Of a stretch of DNA of 64,000 nucleotides, positions 52,757 through 61,941 are shown in pieces. The DNA is taken from the NCBI GenBank assembly GCA_016720705.1, contig JADKKB010000005.1:248001-312000 (forward strand), read 5' to 3'. Made by a program: the position numbers and the translations under genes. Source of the DNA: Chloracidobacterium sp. (GTDB taxonomy: Bacteria > Acidobacteriota > Blastocatellia > Pyrinomonadales > Pyrinomonadaceae). The notes under the pieces are model-generated. The model was not told where the DNA came from. It ran no database searches and saw nothing but the letters and a program-made list of their open reading frames with translations. Each line of letters starts with the position of its first letter. The first letter of the stretch is position 1.

Positions 52757-54352
52757 TCAGCGACCGCCGACGGTACGCGGATCGAGCGTGGCACCTACCG
52801 ATTTACCGCCAATCCCTTTCTTGACATACGGACTGCCCGGATCGAGTTGATAGTTGCCCTTTGCGGTATCTACAAAACCGATCTGGCCGATCGCCGGCGG
52901 GTAGAAATTGGACGTGCCGTAATCGGACGCTTTGCCGCCGACGATTATGTTATTTGTGATAACTGCACCCGGAAAGTAGGTCGCGAGTGCGGGTTTGCCC
53001 GGGCCTACGGTATCGCCAAAGAAACCGTATTCGTTGTTAAAAACGATGTTATTGCGGAAAATAAATCCTTTGACCGGATCACCATACGCGAGGGTGATGC
53101 TGCCGTCGTGAATTACCGTGTTGTTTTCGATAATGACATTCGTGAATGTCGTTGATTTAATAAAAAAGCCGCGGCCGTCATATTTCTTGCCGCTGATGTC
53201 TTCGAAAATATTATTGCGTATCGTTAGATTGCGGCCGCCTTTGCCTTCACCGCCAAAGATGTTCAGAGCACTGCCCGATCCGCGCATAATGTTATTGGTA
53301 AACTCGATATCCTCGACAACTGCTTGCTTGCCACTGTCCTCAGCAGTTCGGAAAAGTACGCCGGTTCCTTCTTGAGCCATTTGCCAATTATTGGTCATCA
53401 AGTTGTTTTCGATCTTGATGCGGCGTCCACTTTTAATCTCAATAAAATTCTTGACGTTCCATTTGGTGCCTTTCCACTCGATCGGTTTGTTCAGGTGATT
53501 ATCGCGGATGATGCAATCGGCCGCGACCAGTCCGAGGGAGTTCTGGGCGCCGCCGAAAAGGATGTTTTCCGCTGCGGCTTCCAGATAATTATTGATGATC
53601 TCGATCGGCCCGTCGGTGGCCCATACGGCGATGGCCTGACTTTCCTCACCGTCACGCTTAAAATCGGCAAAATAGCTATTTTCGATCTTGATGAATTTGC
53701 CATTGGCTGCAATACCGCGGCGTTGTCCCCATTTGGGGTCGCCGAGCAATGCGACGCGGTCAAATTCAATATGGTGAGGAATTTGTTCGATCGCCGATTC
53801 TTCGGTGGTGCCGATCTCAATGATGTTGTAGAGCCCTTCGATCGTCGGCCCAAATTCGACGCCGATAAATCTGAAATGATGTGCACTTGTTGCGGTGGTA
53901 AGTGCGGGTTCGCCCTTTATGTTCGAGACGATCTTGGGTAAAACAGCTGCGTATTTTTTGTAATCGAGCCGCTTGCCGGCCGGCGGCAACTGATCATCGC
54001 TCGCCGAAGTGCGGACCGTAATAAACTCGGCTCCGGGCTTATTTGGCAATCGGAACTTGCCCTTAAACGTGGAACCGGCGGCAAGCTCGATCGTGTCGCC
54101 GGGCTTGGCCCGATCAAGTGCCGCCTGAAAATTGCCGCCCGCCGGGACGCGTATTATGGCAAACGCGCCATTTGATATGATCGCCGCTTCCGGTTCGTGC
54201 AGTCCGCCGAGGGCGAGGTAGATAGCGACTCCCACTCCGGCAACCAAACACAGTACGGAAGCGGCTAACCACGCCTTTGACCTTGTCTTTGCCGCAGGTA
54301 GAGGCTTTGCTCGTACTTTGTTTCCGGCTGATCTTATCGCCTGTTCGACCAT
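52757..54352 (-). CDS. Membrane-anchored right-handed beta-helix protein
   Basis: The 531-residue protein has a short basic N-terminus, one membrane helix (about 25-45), and a parallel beta-helix (about 80-500) with many Asn-ladder turns such as NNYLEAAAENI, ENNLMTNNW, TNNIMRGSG, RNNIFEDI, ENNTVIHDG and FRNNIVFNN. This fold is found in polysaccharide lyases and epimerases such as AlgG and alginate lyases. I chose the ATG at 54352 because a promoter ends just upstream; a frame from 54433 adds 27 residues. It runs opposite to the surrounding locus. Confidence 0.82.
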   Translation of the reverse strand: MVEQAIRSAGNKVRAKPLPAAKTRSKAWLAASVLCLVAGVGVAIYLALGGLHEPEAAIISNGAFAIIRVPAGGNFQAALDRAKPGDTIELAAGSTFKGKFRLPNKPGAEFITVRTSASDDQLPPAGKRLDYKKYAAVLPKIVSNIKGEPALTTATSAHHFRFIGVEFGPTIEGLYNIIEIGTTEESAIEQIPHHIEFDRVALLGDPKWGQRRGIAANGKFIKIENSYFADFKRDGEESQAIAVWATDGPIEIINNYLEAAAENILFGGAQNSLGLVAADCIIRDNHLNKPIEWKGTKWNVKNFIEIKSGRRIKIENNLMTNNWQMAQEGTGVLFRTAEDSGKQAVVEDIEFTNNIMRGSGSALNIFGGEGKGGRNLTIRNNIFEDISGKKYDGRGFFIKSTTFTNVIIENNTVIHDGSITLAYGDPVKGFIFRNNIVFNNEYGFFGDTVGPGKPALATYFPGAVITNNIIVGGKASDYGTSNFYPPAIGQIGFVDTAKGNYQLDPGSPYVKKGIGGKSVGATLDPRTVGGR

Positions 54353-54360
54353 ATTGTTCA

Positions 54361-54388
54361 ATACTACTCTATTATCCGATACGACCAA
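54361..54388 (-). promoter_or_regulatory. Promoter of the beta-helix gene, near-leaderless
   Basis: On the minus strand TTGGTC (54388-54383), a 16-bp spacer and TAGTAT (54366-54361) precede the ATG at 54352. The expected start near 54354 would leave only about two bases of leader. Confidence 0.4.
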
Positions 54389-54525
54389 ATAAACTCGGAA
54401 ATGAGCAAATAATCCAGATTCATCGAATGGCAAAAGAGCGTTTGAGGCGTTAATCTATCAAGGGTCGGCGGACGGCAGCGGCTTTATCTACAAGATTCCA
54501 TCTATTGTTACTTTCTATACAAGAT

Positions 54526-56430
54526 ATGTGCGGGATAAACGGCATTGTATTTTCAAGGGATTCGGGCCGCGAGGTGTCACCGGATGTGCTGATCGGTATG
54601 CGCGATATAATGCGTCACCGAGGGCCTGACGACGGAGGCATTTTTGTCGATAAAAATGTCGGTATCGGTCATCGCCGACTCGCGATCGTTGACCCGCGAC
54701 TTGGCATCCAGCCGATGTTTACTGATGATCGATCGTGCTCGATCGTCTACAACGGGGAAGTCTATGATCACGCCGATCACCGTGCCGAACTCGAATCAAG
54801 CGGTCATAGCTTTCACAGCCGCAGCGATACCGAGACCATTCTGCATCTATATCAGGAGCACGGCCGTGATTGTGTCGAATATCTCCGGGGAATGTTTGCA
54901 TTCGCCATTTGGGACGCTAAACGCCAGGAACTGCTCATTGCTCGTGATCGTCTAGGCGTCAAGCCGCTCTATTACGTTCACTCTCAGGATGGCAGTCTAT
55001 ATTTTGCGTCCGAGATCAAGTCTTTGCTTGCCGCCGGAGCGGTTAAGCCTGAGATCAATTTTAACGCTTTGCCGGACCAACTTGCGGCACACGGCACCTC
55101 CCGCGACGAAACGCTCTACGCCGGTATCAAGCGGTTGATGCCCGGCCATACAATGGTATGGAAAGACGGCCGAATCGATATTCGCGAGTATTGGGACCTC
55201 AATTTTGAGCCAAAGCTCGAACCTAGAAGCGATGTAGAATTTGTCGACGCGTGGCGCGAAATGTTTCGCAAGTCCGTCGAGCTTCGATTAATGTCGGACG
55301 TTCCCCTGGGGATGTTTCTCTCCGGCGGGATCGACTCGAGCGCGATCGCCGCGATGATGTCGACGATGGTCTCAGAACCCATCAAGACATTCTCGGTCGG
55401 TTTTCGCGAGCGTGAGGCCAACGAACTTGGCTTTGCCCGACTCGTCGCCGATGCTTTTGGGACCGAACATCACGAGATCACGATCACGCCAAAGCAATTT
55501 TTTGACCAACTGCCGGACCTCGTCTGGCACGAGGACGAACCGATCGGCTTTATTGCCTCGGTACCTTTATATTTTGTTTCGAAACTCGCACAGGAGCACG
55601 TCAAGGTCGTTCTTACAGGTGAGGGAAGCGACGAAACGCTCGCGGGTTATGGCCGCTATGCCAAGACGCTGCAATTATTAAATTACGGTAGAAAGTACGA
55701 AAGCCTCACGCCCGGATTCGTGCGGAATGCTGTCCGTGGCGGTGTGGGGACGTTGCCGGGCGGGATAGGCAATAAACTCAGCCGAACCTTTCTAACGCGA
55801 AGTGCGGACATTGAGAATTTGTTTCTAGACAATTTTGGCGTATTTCCGCGAGCGATGCAGTCCGAACTGTTTTCGAAGGCGGTGCGGGAAAGGATCATCG
55901 ATGTTGACCCCTATCTGCAGTCAAGAAAATGGTTGGTGAAGACCGATGCGATCGACCCACTCGACCAATTGCTGTATATCGATACTAAGACATATCTGCA
56001 CGAGTTGCTGATGAAACAGGATCAGATGTCGATGGCCGCCTCGATCGAGAGCCGAGTGCCGTTTCTGGATCATAAGTTAGTCGAATTTGCGGCCCGAATG
56101 CCGCGTGAGATGAAACTGCGGGGCAATACGACAAAATGGATCCTCCGTGAGGCTATGAAGGGAATTTTGCCGGCGGAGATCCTCGATCGTCCGAAGATGG
56201 GATTTCCGGTGCCGGTCGGCAACTGGTTTCGCGGCGAATTCAAGCACATTGTTGAAGAATACGTTTTGAGCCCGAGAACGATCGAACGCGGGATCTTTGA
56301 TGAGAGATTTGTAAGGGCGTTAGTCGCCCGCCATCAGGCAGGTGAGAATCACGACGAGAGAATATGGGCACTCGTAAATTTTGAGATATGGCAGCGGCGA
56401 TTCTTTGACGGATTGGGGAACGCCGGATAA
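54526..56430 (+). CDS. asnB: Asparagine synthase-type glutamine amidotransferase
   Basis: The 634-residue protein begins MCGINGIV, so Cys2 is the class II glutaminase nucleophile once Met is removed; RHRGPDDGG and MFAFAIWD follow. The synthetase half has the PPi loop SGGIDSSAIAA near 266 and ends with RFFDGLG. Asparagine synthases in exopolysaccharide loci often amidate sugars or small precursors rather than make free asparagine, so the substrate is uncertain. The ATG at 54526 is fixed by Cys2; a frame from 54505 would bury the nucleophile. The next gene starts one base after its stop. Confidence 0.92.
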   Translation: MCGINGIVFSRDSGREVSPDVLIGMRDIMRHRGPDDGGIFVDKNVGIGHRRLAIVDPRLGIQPMFTDDRSCSIVYNGEVYDHADHRAELESSGHSFHSRSDTETILHLYQEHGRDCVEYLRGMFAFAIWDAKRQELLIARDRLGVKPLYYVHSQDGSLYFASEIKSLLAAGAVKPEINFNALPDQLAAHGTSRDETLYAGIKRLMPGHTMVWKDGRIDIREYWDLNFEPKLEPRSDVEFVDAWREMFRKSVELRLMSDVPLGMFLSGGIDSSAIAAMMSTMVSEPIKTFSVGFREREANELGFARLVADAFGTEHHEITITPKQFFDQLPDLVWHEDEPIGFIASVPLYFVSKLAQEHVKVVLTGEGSDETLAGYGRYAKTLQLLNYGRKYESLTPGFVRNAVRGGVGTLPGGIGNKLSRTFLTRSADIENLFLDNFGVFPRAMQSELFSKAVRERIIDVDPYLQSRKWLVKTDAIDPLDQLLYIDTKTYLHELLMKQDQMSMAASIESRVPFLDHKLVEFAARMPREMKLRGNTTKWILREAMKGILPAEILDRPKMGFPVPVGNWFRGEFKHIVEEYVLSPRTIERGIFDERFVRALVARHQAGENHDERIWALVNFEIWQRRFFDGLGNAG

Positions 56431-57645
56431 ATGACGAATATCAGTAAGTCAACAACGCGATCCGCCGGGGCAGCGAGAGCAGAACTTCGAGGCCGTGACA
56501 TTCTGTGTTTTAGCCACGACTGGACCGGCGATCCGTTGTCCAAAACACACCTGATGCGCGTGTTGGCAAAGGATAATCGCATACTTTGGATAAATGCGAT
56601 CGCAAATCGTATGCCCACTGCGTCGTCCAAAGATGTCTCACGTATCTTTAAGAAACTAAAGAGCTTTGCCGAACCGGTCCGCGAGGTCGAGCCGAATATC
56701 TTTGTGCTCAATCCGCTAGCGATCCCGGCGTACGGCAGCAAGTTGATAGTCGACCTAAATCAGCGCTCGCTGGTACGGCAGGTCAGAAAGGCGATGCGAA
56801 AGCTCGGATTCGCCGACGTTATCAATATGGTCTTTAATCCCGCCGCCGGTATGATCGCCGGACATCTGGGTGAAAGCGAATTGATCTACTATTGCGTCGA
56901 CGAATACACTGCATTTACGGGTTCCTCAGCCCTCAAGGAGATCGAGGAAAAGCTCTTTCGGATGTCCGACCTGGTCATTGTTTCAGCCGAAAAGCTTTAC
57001 GATTCGAAAAAACAGTTTAACGAAAATACGCACATCATTCGTCACGGCACCGACTGGAAGCATTTCCGGACGGCACTCGATCCGGATCTCGCAATGCCTG
57101 AAGATATCCGCGGCTTACCACGTCCGATCATCGGATTTCACGGCCTGTTGGCAGACTGGGTCGATTTTGATCTGATAAAGAAAACCGCAGAATATTTTCA
57201 CAATGGCTCCATCGTGCTCGTTGGCAAGACCAGTGTCGATGCCGAACAAAAGATCAAGGTGCTCAATGGTGTGCCAAATATTCACTTACTCGGCCGCAAA
57301 CCCTACGAACAGTTGCCGGCGTACTGCAAGGCCTTTGACGTTGCACTTAACCCGTTTATGATCAACGAATTAACACTTGCGGCAAACCCCTTGAAGGTGC
57401 GCGAATATCTTGCGGCGGGCTTGCCGGTAGTGTCGACCGATATTCCCGAGGTACGCATTCTTGAGGATTGTCTGGTGGCAACCGGCCACGATGATTTCAT
57501 TGCTAAGATCGAAAACGCTCTTTCGGATCCCAAACCCAGAGAAACTGTCAGCGACAAGATCGCCCACGAGAGTTGGGAAGCAAAGGTCGATGAACTGCGC
57601 TCGATCGTTGCGGTGTCAAAACAGTCACGGGGTGATCGCCGGTGA
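56431..57645 (+). CDS. GT4-like glycosyltransferase (TuaH-like)
   Basis: The 404-residue protein has the pattern of TuaH/GT4 relatives: ILCFSHDWTGDPLSKTHLM (about 28-46), YYCVDEYTAF (about 151-160), VIVSAEKLYDSKK, IRHGTDWKHF (about 203-212), and the C-terminal LNPFMINELTLAANPLKVREYLAAGLPVVSTDIPE (about 307-342). It is placed between the amidotransferase and a YdcF gene, with no gap before it and a GTGA overlap after it. Confidence 0.85.
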   Translation: MTNISKSTTRSAGAARAELRGRDILCFSHDWTGDPLSKTHLMRVLAKDNRILWINAIANRMPTASSKDVSRIFKKLKSFAEPVREVEPNIFVLNPLAIPAYGSKLIVDLNQRSLVRQVRKAMRKLGFADVINMVFNPAAGMIAGHLGESELIYYCVDEYTAFTGSSALKEIEEKLFRMSDLVIVSAEKLYDSKKQFNENTHIIRHGTDWKHFRTALDPDLAMPEDIRGLPRPIIGFHGLLADWVDFDLIKKTAEYFHNGSIVLVGKTSVDAEQKIKVLNGVPNIHLLGRKPYEQLPAYCKAFDVALNPFMINELTLAANPLKVREYLAAGLPVVSTDIPEVRILEDCLVATGHDDFIAKIENALSDPKPRETVSDKIAHESWEAKVDELRSIVAVSKQSRGDRR

Positions 57646-58259
57646 TCGGCAGACCGAGGATGATACTTGGGGTTGCGTGTCTTATCGCGCTCTGGATATT
57701 CGTAGCACCATTTCTGGCAAAATGGCTGATCGTCGAACGAACGCTTGAGCACGCTGACGCTCTAATGGTTCTGAGCGGTTCGGCCGTTTATCGCGAACGA
57801 ACGCGGATCGCCGCCGAACTCTACAAACAAGGTGTTGCACCGAGGATTTTCATCACCGATGACGGCCAGCGATCCGGTTGGTCGCTAGCGGACAAGGCCA
57901 ACCCGCGGTTTGTCGAACTGGAACAACGCGAATTGATCGCAAACGGAGTTTTGCCGGACGCCATCACTATTCTGCCGGGAACGGTTTCCGGCACCGACGA
58001 CGAGGCGATCGCTCTCCGGAACGAGATCGAAAAGAGTCATTTAGACTCGATCGTGATCGTCACGTCTGCCTATCACACCCGACGGGCACTATGGACATTT
58101 GAGCAAATATTGGCTGATAAACAGGTTGTTGTCGGGGTCGCATTTGCTCCGCCGGGGGAGTTTACCCCGAGGCCTTGGTCGTGGTGGTTGGGATTTCGCG
58201 GTTGGCGAATGGTGGCCGGAGAGTATTTGAAATTTGTGGTTTATCGATTTTATTACTAG
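57642..58259 (+). CDS. YdcF/DUF218 family membrane protein
   Basis: The 205-residue protein has one N-terminal membrane helix (about 5-25) and the DUF218 domain: DALMVLSGSAVYRERTRIAAELY (about 39-61), ISDDG-like FITDDGQ, LPGTVSGTDDEA, and IVIVTSAYHTRRALWTFEQ (about 137-155). Family members (ElyC, SanA) affect envelope and peptidoglycan/ECA homeostasis. GTG start overlapping the previous stop (GTGA). It ends two bases before the convergent kinase gene. Confidence 0.88.
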   Translation: MIGRPRMILGVACLIALWIFVAPFLAKWLIVERTLEHADALMVLSGSAVYRERTRIAAELYKQGVAPRIFITDDGQRSGWSLADKANPRFVELEQRELIANGVLPDAITILPGTVSGTDDEAIALRNEIEKSHLDSIVIVTSAYHTRRALWTFEQILADKQVVVGVAFAPPGEFTPRPWSWWLGFRGWRMVAGEYLKFVVYRFYY

Positions 58260-58260
58260 A

Positions 58261-60690
58261 TCAATCACCGTTATTCATCTTTAACATAAGTTCTGCAAAA
58301 CGAGGATCCCCGCGGAGGCTGTCGAGATTGGTATCTTGTTCAAAGTAAGGCTTGTTTTGATTGCCGAGGCGGATAGCCTTGTTCAGCCACTTGAACGCGA
58401 GGTCGTATTCACCGAGCAACGCATACGTCGAACCGACCCAATATGCCATATCGTGGTCCGCACGAGAGACTGCCAGTGCGTCGTCGGTCAGTTGCTCGCG
58501 GGCTTCGTCAAAGCGTCCGGCACCTGCCAGGAATTCGGCGTAAAGGGGACGAATACCGTCCATTCGCGGATTGTCCGCCAAAACCTTTGCAACCATATCT
58601 ATAGCTATGTCGAATTTGCCCTGATAATAATAGACGCCCGAACGAAAGATCTTGAGCATCGGATGATTCGGTTCCGCACGGACACCTTTATCCAGTTCGG
58701 CTAGAGCCTCGTCAAACTTGCGGTCATATATAAAGATCCGTGCGCGGTTGTACGCGGCGACCGCGCGTGCCGCCGGATCAAGTCGGGCTAGTTTCTCAAA
58801 GGCCTTGAGCGATTGCTCGTACTTGCCATCCAGGCGGTGAAGCACACCTTTCACAAAATATAGTGCGGCATCATTCGGAAATTGCTTTTCTAGCAGTTCG
58901 ATCTCGGAACGTGCCTTTTTCTTTTCACTGCGGGCGAGATAGATCATCACCATCAGCACACGGGCTTCGACAACATTTTGATCGTAGAAAAATGCTTTGC
59001 TGAATGCCGCCTCGGCATAAGTGTAATCTTCGGGTTCGCCGAGGCCCTTAAACACTCGATTGGCATAACAGGCACCTAGGCCGCTGTATGCGAGAGCAAA
59101 GTGCGGATCGAGTTCGATCGCCCGTTTGAAATTGGCCATCGCGGCGTCGCAGTCTTCGGCGTCGATCGTACGAAAGATAAATCGGCCAAAATTATCGCGG
59201 CCTCGTAGATATTCTTCCCACGCCTCGGCATTATCAGTTGCGTGCTTGCCCAACTTTTCAGCTTCGAGATCGGTCAACTCGAGTCGAAGACCTTCGAGAA
59301 TGCGCTGGGCTATCGCATCCTGAAGCGTAAGTATGTCGCTACCCTCGGCATCGATCCGGTCGCTCCAAAGTATGTCGCCCGTTACAACATCCAGCAGCTG
59401 AGCAGTCACTCGGAGTTTGTCACCCGAGCGAATAAATCCGGCAGACAGCACGGCGTGAACACGCAGATCCTTGCCCGTGTCCCTTGGGTTGACGTCCTTT
59501 CCCTGATACTTTGCGATCACCGAACTGGGCCGGACGATAATGGAACGGATCTGTGCGAGTTCGGTAATGACAGCGTCCGCCAGAGCAAATTCGTAAAAAC
59601 TTGATGCCGCGTCGCCACTGAGGTTTTGGAAAGGCAGTATCGCTACGCTCTTTTTCTCGCTCCCCGCGGATGTCATCGAGATATCCGGGGCAAACGAGGT
59701 ATAGCTATTGATGCTCGGCGTTAAACCGACCGAAGACTCTGAGCCCGTCCGTCCCTTAATCCAATTCCACGCCCGCTTGACCGGACTGCCGTCTGCGTGC
59801 GTTGGGGCGTAGGTGTCACCGGGCATAACCTGAGCACCGGCGATCTGCTGGAGGACACCTCGAAGGTCGTCCCGCATCTGACTGATCTTCTGATATCGGT
59901 CCTTGGGTTCTTTAGCCAGAGCCTTGTCGATAATTTGCTGCAATTGCGGCGGAACGGGATCGCGGCGCATTACGGCGAGCGGCTTTGGTGTCCCGTAGAG
60001 TACCTGATGGCGAACGTCTATGACCGTCTTGCCTTGGAAAGCCCAGATTCCGGTCAACATCTCATAAAGCAGAACGCCGGTCGAGAAAATGTCGGAGCGG
60101 TGATCCGCACGTTCGCCGCGTGCCTGCTCGGGGGCTGCGTACGTTGCCGTGCCGTAGGGAATGCCGAGTTCGGTGATCTCTGCATGATCTTGGCCGGCAC
60201 GTTGGTCGGCGTGGTCATCCTCGAGCAATTTGGCCAGGCCAAAATCTAATATTTTGGCTTGCCCCGAATCCGTGACCATTATATTGCCGGCCTTAATATC
60301 GCGGTGAATTATGTTCTTGGAGTGCGCGTAGGCAAGAGCATCGGCCACTTGGATCGCTATTGAAACAGAGCTTCGGAGTTCCAGAGGCCTTCCGGCTACG
60401 AGTTGTCGGACATTCTTGCCGGCAACATATTGCATCGCGATGTAAAATACGCCATCTGCGCTATGAAAATCGTAGATCGTGCAAATATTGGGGTGGTCGA
60501 GCTGTGAACAGAGTTGGGCCTCGCGCTCAAATCGCTTGAAATTAGACGGTTTTAAAGTCAATTCGGGCGGCAATACCTTGATGACCGCGGTACGGTTAAG
60601 CTTGGTGTCAAGAGCCTTGTATACCGTGCCCTGGCCGCCGGAGCCGATCTTTTCGAGGATCTTGTATTGGTTGATCTGCGAACCAATCAT
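58261..60690 (-). CDS. Ser/Thr protein kinase with TolB-like domain and TPR repeats
   Basis: The 809-residue protein has a complete bacterial Hanks kinase (about 9-275): glycine loop GSGGQGTVYKA (16-26), Lys38, HRDIKAGN (about 128-135) and DFGLA. A linker follows, then a FlgO/TolB-N-like domain (about 345-480, SVAILPFQNLSGD) and TPR-type helical repeats (about 520-805). No membrane helix is obvious. This kinase-TPR layout is common in Acidobacteriota. It could phosphorylate partners of the FHA proteins in this window (4928, 39513), which is inference. Confidence 0.92.
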   Translation of the reverse strand: MIGSQINQYKILEKIGSGGQGTVYKALDTKLNRTAVIKVLPPELTLKPSNFKRFEREAQLCSQLDHPNICTIYDFHSADGVFYIAMQYVAGKNVRQLVAGRPLELRSSVSIAIQVADALAYAHSKNIIHRDIKAGNIMVTDSGQAKILDFGLAKLLEDDHADQRAGQDHAEITELGIPYGTATYAAPEQARGERADHRSDIFSTGVLLYEMLTGIWAFQGKTVIDVRHQVLYGTPKPLAVMRRDPVPPQLQQIIDKALAKEPKDRYQKISQMRDDLRGVLQQIAGAQVMPGDTYAPTHADGSPVKRAWNWIKGRTGSESSVGLTPSINSYTSFAPDISMTSAGSEKKSVAILPFQNLSGDAASSFYEFALADAVITELAQIRSIIVRPSSVIAKYQGKDVNPRDTGKDLRVHAVLSAGFIRSGDKLRVTAQLLDVVTGDILWSDRIDAEGSDILTLQDAIAQRILEGLRLELTDLEAEKLGKHATDNAEAWEEYLRGRDNFGRFIFRTIDAEDCDAAMANFKRAIELDPHFALAYSGLGACYANRVFKGLGEPEDYTYAEAAFSKAFFYDQNVVEARVLMVMIYLARSEKKKARSEIELLEKQFPNDAALYFVKGVLHRLDGKYEQSLKAFEKLARLDPAARAVAAYNRARIFIYDRKFDEALAELDKGVRAEPNHPMLKIFRSGVYYYQGKFDIAIDMVAKVLADNPRMDGIRPLYAEFLAGAGRFDEAREQLTDDALAVSRADHDMAYWVGSTYALLGEYDLAFKWLNKAIRLGNQNKPYFEQDTNLDSLRGDPRFAELMLKMNNGD

Positions 60691-60771
60691 AAAGTCTGCG
60701 GAACTCGAGGCGCATTAGAATGTGCGGCAACGAACACAGATCTAACGAATTCCGAAATTGAGTAAGAATCC

Positions 60772-60799
60772 ATTATATGGCAGAAAGTAATTTGTGCAA
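60772..60799 (-). promoter_or_regulatory. Sigma-70-type promoter of the kinase gene
   Basis: On the minus strand TTGCAC (60799-60794), a 16-bp spacer and a perfect TATAAT (60777-60772) precede the kinase ATG at 60690, giving a leader of about 75 bases. Confidence 0.6.
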
Positions 60800-60821
60800 T
60801 CTGCCGCCCTCAAACTTTTGT

Positions 60822-60841
60822 AAAAAACCGGCAAACTGCCG
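60822..60841 (-). terminator. Intrinsic terminator after the glutaredoxin-like gene
   Basis: On the minus strand CGGCA (60841-60837), a three-base loop and TGCCG (60833-60829) are followed by GTTTTTT (to 60822). It lies 20 bases after the glutaredoxin-like stop and separates it from the kinase promoter. Confidence 0.7.
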
Positions 60842-60860
60842 ATTATTCCGGGTGGATCGT

Positions 60861-61082
60861 TCAGCCTCGCGGCGGATCGCCCCAACCTGAGCCGATATAT
60901 GCTCCATCTACGACAACACAGGGCACTACCGGATCTCCACCGGAAAACTCAAGCATCTCACGCTGCCGGATCTTATCGTTCTGCGCGTCAAATTCAGTAA
61001 ATCCAATTCCTTGCGAATGATAATGGTCCTTTGCCTGCTTACAATATGGGCAACCGGGCTTTGTGTAAATAACTACGCTCAT
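60861..61082 (-). CDS. Glutaredoxin-like protein (UXX-star type, Cys form)
   Basis: The 73-residue protein begins MSVVIYTKPGCPYCKQAK, with a CPYC active site, followed by FTEFDAQND and FSGGDPVVPCVVVDG, and ends in GWGDPPRG. This is the small glutaredoxin layout; the C-terminal GSGWG resembles the UXX-star subgroup. It reduces disulfides or mixed disulfides in the cytoplasm. It is divergent from the 2Fe-2S protein gene, 56 bases apart. Confidence 0.85.
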   Translation of the reverse strand: MSVVIYTKPGCPYCKQAKDHYHSQGIGFTEFDAQNDKIRQREMLEFSGGDPVVPCVVVDGAYIGSGWGDPPRG

Positions 61083-61138
61083 TGTTCAACGCTACACCTT
61101 TTAGGTAAGATAATCTAGCAAACCAAGCCTAGATCTCT

Positions 61139-61426
61139 ATGACATTACCTGATATTTTCGCACCGTTTGAAAAGCTGGTTGAAATCGAAATACTTGGCGA
61201 GAAGCGCTTGGTACCTGAAAACAATTCGCTACTACGTTGTTTCCAGTATTTATCAATGGAGAGCATCTCATACGGTGAGTTTTGCTGGAACGGCGACTGT
61301 CTGAATTGTCAGGTCTGGCTTCAAAATGGCGATAAGGAAAAGGCAGTCATCGCCTGCCGAACGACCGTCAAACCCGATATGCGTATTATCCGAATGTCGG
61401 ACGAGATCGATCTTGCGGGTGAATAG
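61139..61426 (+). CDS. Small 2Fe-2S ferredoxin-like protein
   Basis: The 95-residue protein has a C-x4-C-x2-C group (FCWNGDCLNC) with a fourth cysteine about 20 residues later (IACRTTV), the spacing of plant-type [2Fe-2S] ferredoxins and of the N-terminal domain of NuoG. It is short and has no other domain. Neighbours on the minus strand are a glutaredoxin and a rhodanese, so a role in sulfur or electron transfer is plausible but unproven. Confidence 0.72.
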   Translation: MTLPDIFAPFEKLVEIEILGEKRLVPENNSLLRCFQYLSMESISYGEFCWNGDCLNCQVWLQNGDKEKAVIACRTTVKPDMRIIRMSDEIDLAGE

Positions 61427-61452
61427 GCGACTCGCTCGATCGCCCATCGACA

Positions 61453-61773
61453 TCAATATTTGGGAATGCTCGGGTCGACGTCATTCGACCACGCAGTGAT
61501 CCCGCCGACCAGGTTATACATCTTGCCGCTAAATCCCATTTGGGCGAGTACGTCGATCGCCCGAGCACTTCGGCCGCCCATTTTACAATGAACAACCGTC
61601 TCGCGTGTTGGGTCGATCTCATTGATCCGCGAGATGACCTCACCAAGCGGGATAAGCTTAGCCGACGCAATTCTCGCAAATGCGTATTCGTCAGGTTGGC
61701 GGACATCAATTAGCTGTATGTCGTCACCTGCATCTAAACGGGCCTTAAGGTCGCTGGCTGTGATCTCATTCAT
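61453..61773 (-). CDS. Single-domain rhodanese
   Basis: The 106-residue protein is one rhodanese domain (GlpE/PspE-like): LIDVRQPDEYAFARI (about 20-34), IPLGE, and the active-site loop CKMGGRSA (Cys about 63) followed by GFSGKMYNLVGGITAW. It can carry a persulfide on its Cys and pass sulfur from thiosulfate or other donors to acceptors. It is cytoplasmic, lacking a signal peptide. Confidence 0.92.
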   Translation of the reverse strand: MNEITASDLKARLDAGDDIQLIDVRQPDEYAFARIASAKLIPLGEVISRINEIDPTRETVVHCKMGGRSARAIDVLAQMGFSGKMYNLVGGITAWSNDVDPSIPKY

Positions 61774-61941
61774 AATGGTCTTTTCCGTATCTCCTATCGG
61801 TCTAATGTTTGTTATATAAATATTAGCATTTGCGGACTGAGATTATCCAATTCGCCGCGTGTCCGTCGAAATCAGGTATGCCGGGGACTAATGCGCGCGG
61901 TTTACAAAAATTTACAATCCAAAACCATTGCGTCGGGCGAA

